Shown here in pieces: positions 61,916 to 64,000 of a DNA stretch of 64,000 bases (the stretch's first letter is position 1; each line of letters starts with the position of its first letter). The stretch is from assembly GCA_023091665.1 (NCBI GenBank), contig JALJCQ010000008.1, positions 806,001-870,000 on the forward strand. The letters run 5' to 3'. The notes beneath the pieces are model-generated. The model saw nothing but the letters and a program-made list of their open reading frames with translations, was not told where the DNA came from and did no database searches. Both the position numbers and the translations under genes were made by a program. Origin of the DNA: Pythium myriotylum. Lineage: Eukaryota > Oomycota > Peronosporomycetes > Pythiales > Pythiaceae.

Positions 61916-62818
61916 TCAACCGAGGGGAGACCGGGCTGTCCTCTTCACCATCGCCTCAGTTTCCGTGAAGTCGCTTGCATCCACAATTCTCCAATCGAGC
62001 TTCGCTGGGTCGCTCACGTTCGTCTCAAACGTCCATACAAACGAGTTCTCAAACGTCTTGTGGTCCTCGATAGCTGCCGCACTATCATCAGCAGAACTTA
62101 CTCGGATGTGCTCGACGACGTCATACGCGACCTCTAAACGCAGCCACTCATCCTCGTGGTACCCGAGCTTCTTCGCTTGACTCTCGGGGATGTGTTGCAT
62201 GTGATAGTCCACAGCCTTCAGTCCGACGTGGTTGATATCCAACTGCTCCAGCACGAGTTTGGTCTTACGCGGTTCGGCATGGACGGCGAATTGCTGTGCC
62301 AGACGCAATGGCTTGCGTTTGAGAGTGGTCAACACCGAGGCATTCGACGTAATCTCCTCCAAAAAATCTGTGTGCACGTCGGGATACAAGACATTGTCGG
62401 CATAGAGCTGATCGTAGACCGTCCGCATGGCATGGGTTGCCCCAGTCATGAACTCGAACAGGTCCACGGTCGTAGCGCGTGGCATGCACGTGAGAACGAA
62501 CATCCTGCTGCGCGCCTCATCCGAAGTATTGCGCGCGAAGACTCCCTGCTCATAGTAGTCTATGAACTCCGACCAGCGACTGCATACGCGCGAGGCAACG
62601 CCCCAGCCACGGTTGAGCATGTACGGATACCCGAAAGCTCGCCAGTGGGAAAGCCCTTCTGGTGCACCTCGCGACGGCTCGGGCAAGCCGTTTTCTGAGG
62701 AAAAAAGTCGTCGCGATGCCCAACGAGATCGTTCAAATGTCGAGGTCGAGCACTTTGCTGTTCGAGTGGTCAGGGCTGCGCGTGGAGCGAGCGAACGAAG
62801 AGCTCTCATGACCGCCAT
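61916..62818 (-). CDS. MAIP1/Tim44-like mitochondrial protein, paralogue E
   Basis: A 300-residue intronless protein, the longest of the five. The start at 62818 gives MAVMRALRSLAPRAALTTRT, a mitochondrial presequence; a second ATG nine bases on is equally possible. Body: TVDLFEFMTGATHAMRTVYD, LVLEQLDINHVGLKAVDYHM, WLRLEVAYDVVEHIRVSSAD, ENSFVWTFETNVSDPAKLDW then RIVDASDF. The C-terminal 'FVWTF..NVSDPAKLDW' pairs best with 'FTWAF..DVSRSDHIDW' of paralogue A, so A and E form one subgroup and B, C, D another. Convergent with the NIPA gene. Confidence 0.73.
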   Translation of the reverse strand: MAVMRALRSLAPRAALTTRTAKCSTSTFERSRWASRRLFSSENGLPEPSRGAPEGLSHWRAFGYPYMLNRGWGVASRVCSRWSEFIDYYEQGVFARNTSDEARSRMFVLTCMPRATTVDLFEFMTGATHAMRTVYDQLYADNVLYPDVHTDFLEEITSNASVLTTLKRKPLRLAQQFAVHAEPRKTKLVLEQLDINHVGLKAVDYHMQHIPESQAKKLGYHEDEWLRLEVAYDVVEHIRVSSADDSAAAIEDHKTFENSFVWTFETNVSDPAKLDWRIVDASDFTETEAMVKRTARSPLG

Positions 62819-62845
62819 ACACTTGCGCTTCCGACGTGAGGCCAC

Positions 62846-63296
62846 TACGGTTAACGTTTCTAGATGGTTTACCTAGAGAGTCCCTACTGTACCACAACGA
62901 AACTAGACTCACACCAGTTCGCTGATGCCGCCGTTCGTTCCAGTCCAGCAGGACAAGCTTCCTAATCGACTTGATTATGGCTTTTTACGTGACAAAACGT
63001 GCAACGAATCAGCTCTTGAGGGCAGTAAACAAGCAGCCGACTCAGGGAAGATGTGGCTTCGAAATGAGGCCTGTACTCACGTTATGGCGGTAGATTCTGA
63101 TTATGCACGAAAAAAACCACAATCAGTGCGACAGTGGTTGTTTGAGTCTCTATGATTGGCTAGAAATCCGATCATCGGTGTCGAAATCGGCCACCCCAGC
63201 CGGTTGGAGTCAGCATCCCCTGCGAAAAATTGGCAGCTCCTCCCGTCTCGAAACGATCAAGACACGAGCTCCGGAGCGCACTTTTCTTCGTCCGAT
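62846..63296. other. Intergenic, promoter of the right-edge gene
   Basis: About 450 bases between divergent starts. The open frame at 62925-63155 has no domain or codon bias. I see no strong initiator element. Confidence 0.4.
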
Positions 63297-64000
63297 ATGG
63301 GCAGCAAGGACGCAGAAGACGGCGGCGCCGTCGTGGCTAACGGAACGGGCGCCTCCGCCGCTTCCCAACGCGCTGTTTACCAGCATCAAACGAGCTCGGA
63401 GAGCGTCGGCACGCCTCCGGAACCAAATGGCCGCGTGCTCCACCACGTGTGGACGCTCGGTACGCCTCCGTCGACGAGCGCGAGCGGCGCGATCGCCCAC
63501 GACCATATCCAGTTTGCAATGATGGAAGATCCGTCACCGAAAATGGGTCCCGCAGTCGGTGGCGGCCGCGGCTTCGTGCCCGTCACCGCCGGTGCGAGCA
63601 GCGACGACCAAGAGTACTACCTTCAAGCCATCTCGCCGTCCTCGGCGCCGGGGGGCAGCACCAACCGCCGCGGAAGCCACGATGGCGGCGAGTCGTTCAT
63701 GCGCCGCTTTTCCCACACGGACGACCGCCGCTATGCCGCATCGTCGCCTGGTGGACGTCTGAGTCGGCTCAACAACAATAGTCTTACCTTTGTGAGCACG
63801 CGGAACGTGAACCGCGACACGGCCCACGAGCTCGCGCGCCAGGCATTGGCGCACCGCAAGGTCTCGGTCGCCGACGTCACGTTCGACAACCCTCGAGAAA
63901 GCAACCTGCGTGAAAGCGTCCGCCGCGTGCATGTAGGTGTCGAGTTTTGGATCATAGTGCTGGCCCCTTTAAAACTCATATGGTCGTCTGAAACTTTCCG
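63297..64000 (+). CDS. Partial gene at window edge, unrecognised
   Basis: An open frame starts at the ATG at 63297 and has no stop before the window ends. The sequence has strongly GC-ended codons and reads MGSKDAEDGGAVVANGTGAS and later MMEDPSPKMGP, FVPVTAGASSDDQEYYLQAI, FMRRFSHTDDRRYAASSPGG, FVSTRNVNRDTAHELARQAL, VSVADVTFDNPRESNLRESV. The first about 210 residues are mostly Ser/Gly/Arg-rich and look like a disordered cytosolic N-terminus, with a helical segment at the end. A good donor, CAT|GTAGGTG, lies at 63932/63933; after it the frame stays open but turns hydrophobic (FWIIVLAPLKLIW), so it may be intron or the first membrane segment. Product unknown; codon use is the main evidence for a gene. 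Confidence 0.65.
   Translation, partial: MGSKDAEDGGAVVANGTGASAASQRAVYQHQTSSESVGTPPEPNGRVLHHVWTLGTPPSTSASGAIAHDHIQFAMMEDPSPKMGPAVGGGRGFVPVTAGASSDDQEYYLQAISPSSAPGGSTNRRGSHDGGESFMRRFSHTDDRRYAASSPGGRLSRLNNNSLTFVSTRNVNRDTAHELARQALAHRKVSVADVTFDNPRESNLRESVRRVHVGVEFWIIVLAPLKLIWSSETF

Noticed and set aside
1..64000. tRNA, rRNA, CRISPR arrays, long tandem repeats, intact transposons
   Set aside because: I looked for the usual tRNA arm patterns, rRNA-like stretches, regularly spaced repeats and terminal repeats and found none I could support by eye; tRNAscan and RepeatMasker would be decisive.

Overview
This is nuclear DNA of a compact protist genome, most likely an oomycete (Phytophthora/Pythium type). 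Genes are tightly packed on both strands. The introns I can place are about 50-75 bases long, and many genes have none. Coding regions are GC-rich. Several start codons have, 25-70 bases upstream, a match to the oomycete initiator consensus GCTCATTYYNCAWTTT. The gene set also fits: a folate-biopterin transporter, START-domain paralogues, a FAR1-like factor and an ABCG half-transporter relic. The species cannot be told from the sequence.

Layout. 0.4-2.6 kb holds gene wreckage, including a clear C69 dipeptidase pseudogene. 3.1-12.3 kb carries mitochondrial biotin synthase, a P4-ATPase lipid flippase, SURF2 and an SLC44/choline-transporter-like protein. 12.7-16.6 kb has three START-domain paralogues. 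17.9-27.7 kb has a FAR1-like DNA-binding protein, a FAM185A-like mitochondrial protein, eIF3i, an ENTH/VHS-like protein, a 1208-residue unknown protein and a damaged EF-hand gene. 28.0-32.8 kb has mitochondrial malate dehydrogenase and a secreted M13 metallopeptidase. 34.8-36.7 kb is an ABCG transporter pseudogene. A folate-biopterin transporter lies at 45-47 kb, a purple acid phosphatase at 50 kb, a NIPA magnesium-transporter-like gene at 60.4 kb, and a gene cut by the window edge at 63.3 kb.

The most interesting part is 33-63 kb, where two little-known families are clustered and interleaved. Family 1 has at least seven loci (33.0, 37.7, 38.7, 41.3, 51.2, 56.5 and 58.2 kb; five look intact or nearly so, two are relics). 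Its products are largely disordered, with basic and acidic stretches, and carry one to three copies of a seven-cysteine module: C-x2-C, 15-22 residues, C-x-C-C, 17-23 residues, C-x2-C. The second half often contains F-S-K-x-Q followed by R-C-x2-C, which recalls the Stc1/LIM-like zinc module of the fission-yeast RNAi-heterochromatin adaptor. Several members also carry SUMO-interaction-like motifs and one has a long RS tail. Family 2 has five genes (53.1, 54.6, 55.7, 59.4 and 61.9 kb) for 267-300-residue proteins with mitochondrial-type N-termini and a fold pattern like MAIP1/Tim44/mL45. The window is therefore housekeeping genes plus a local expansion of two gene families, with the usual debris of duplication.
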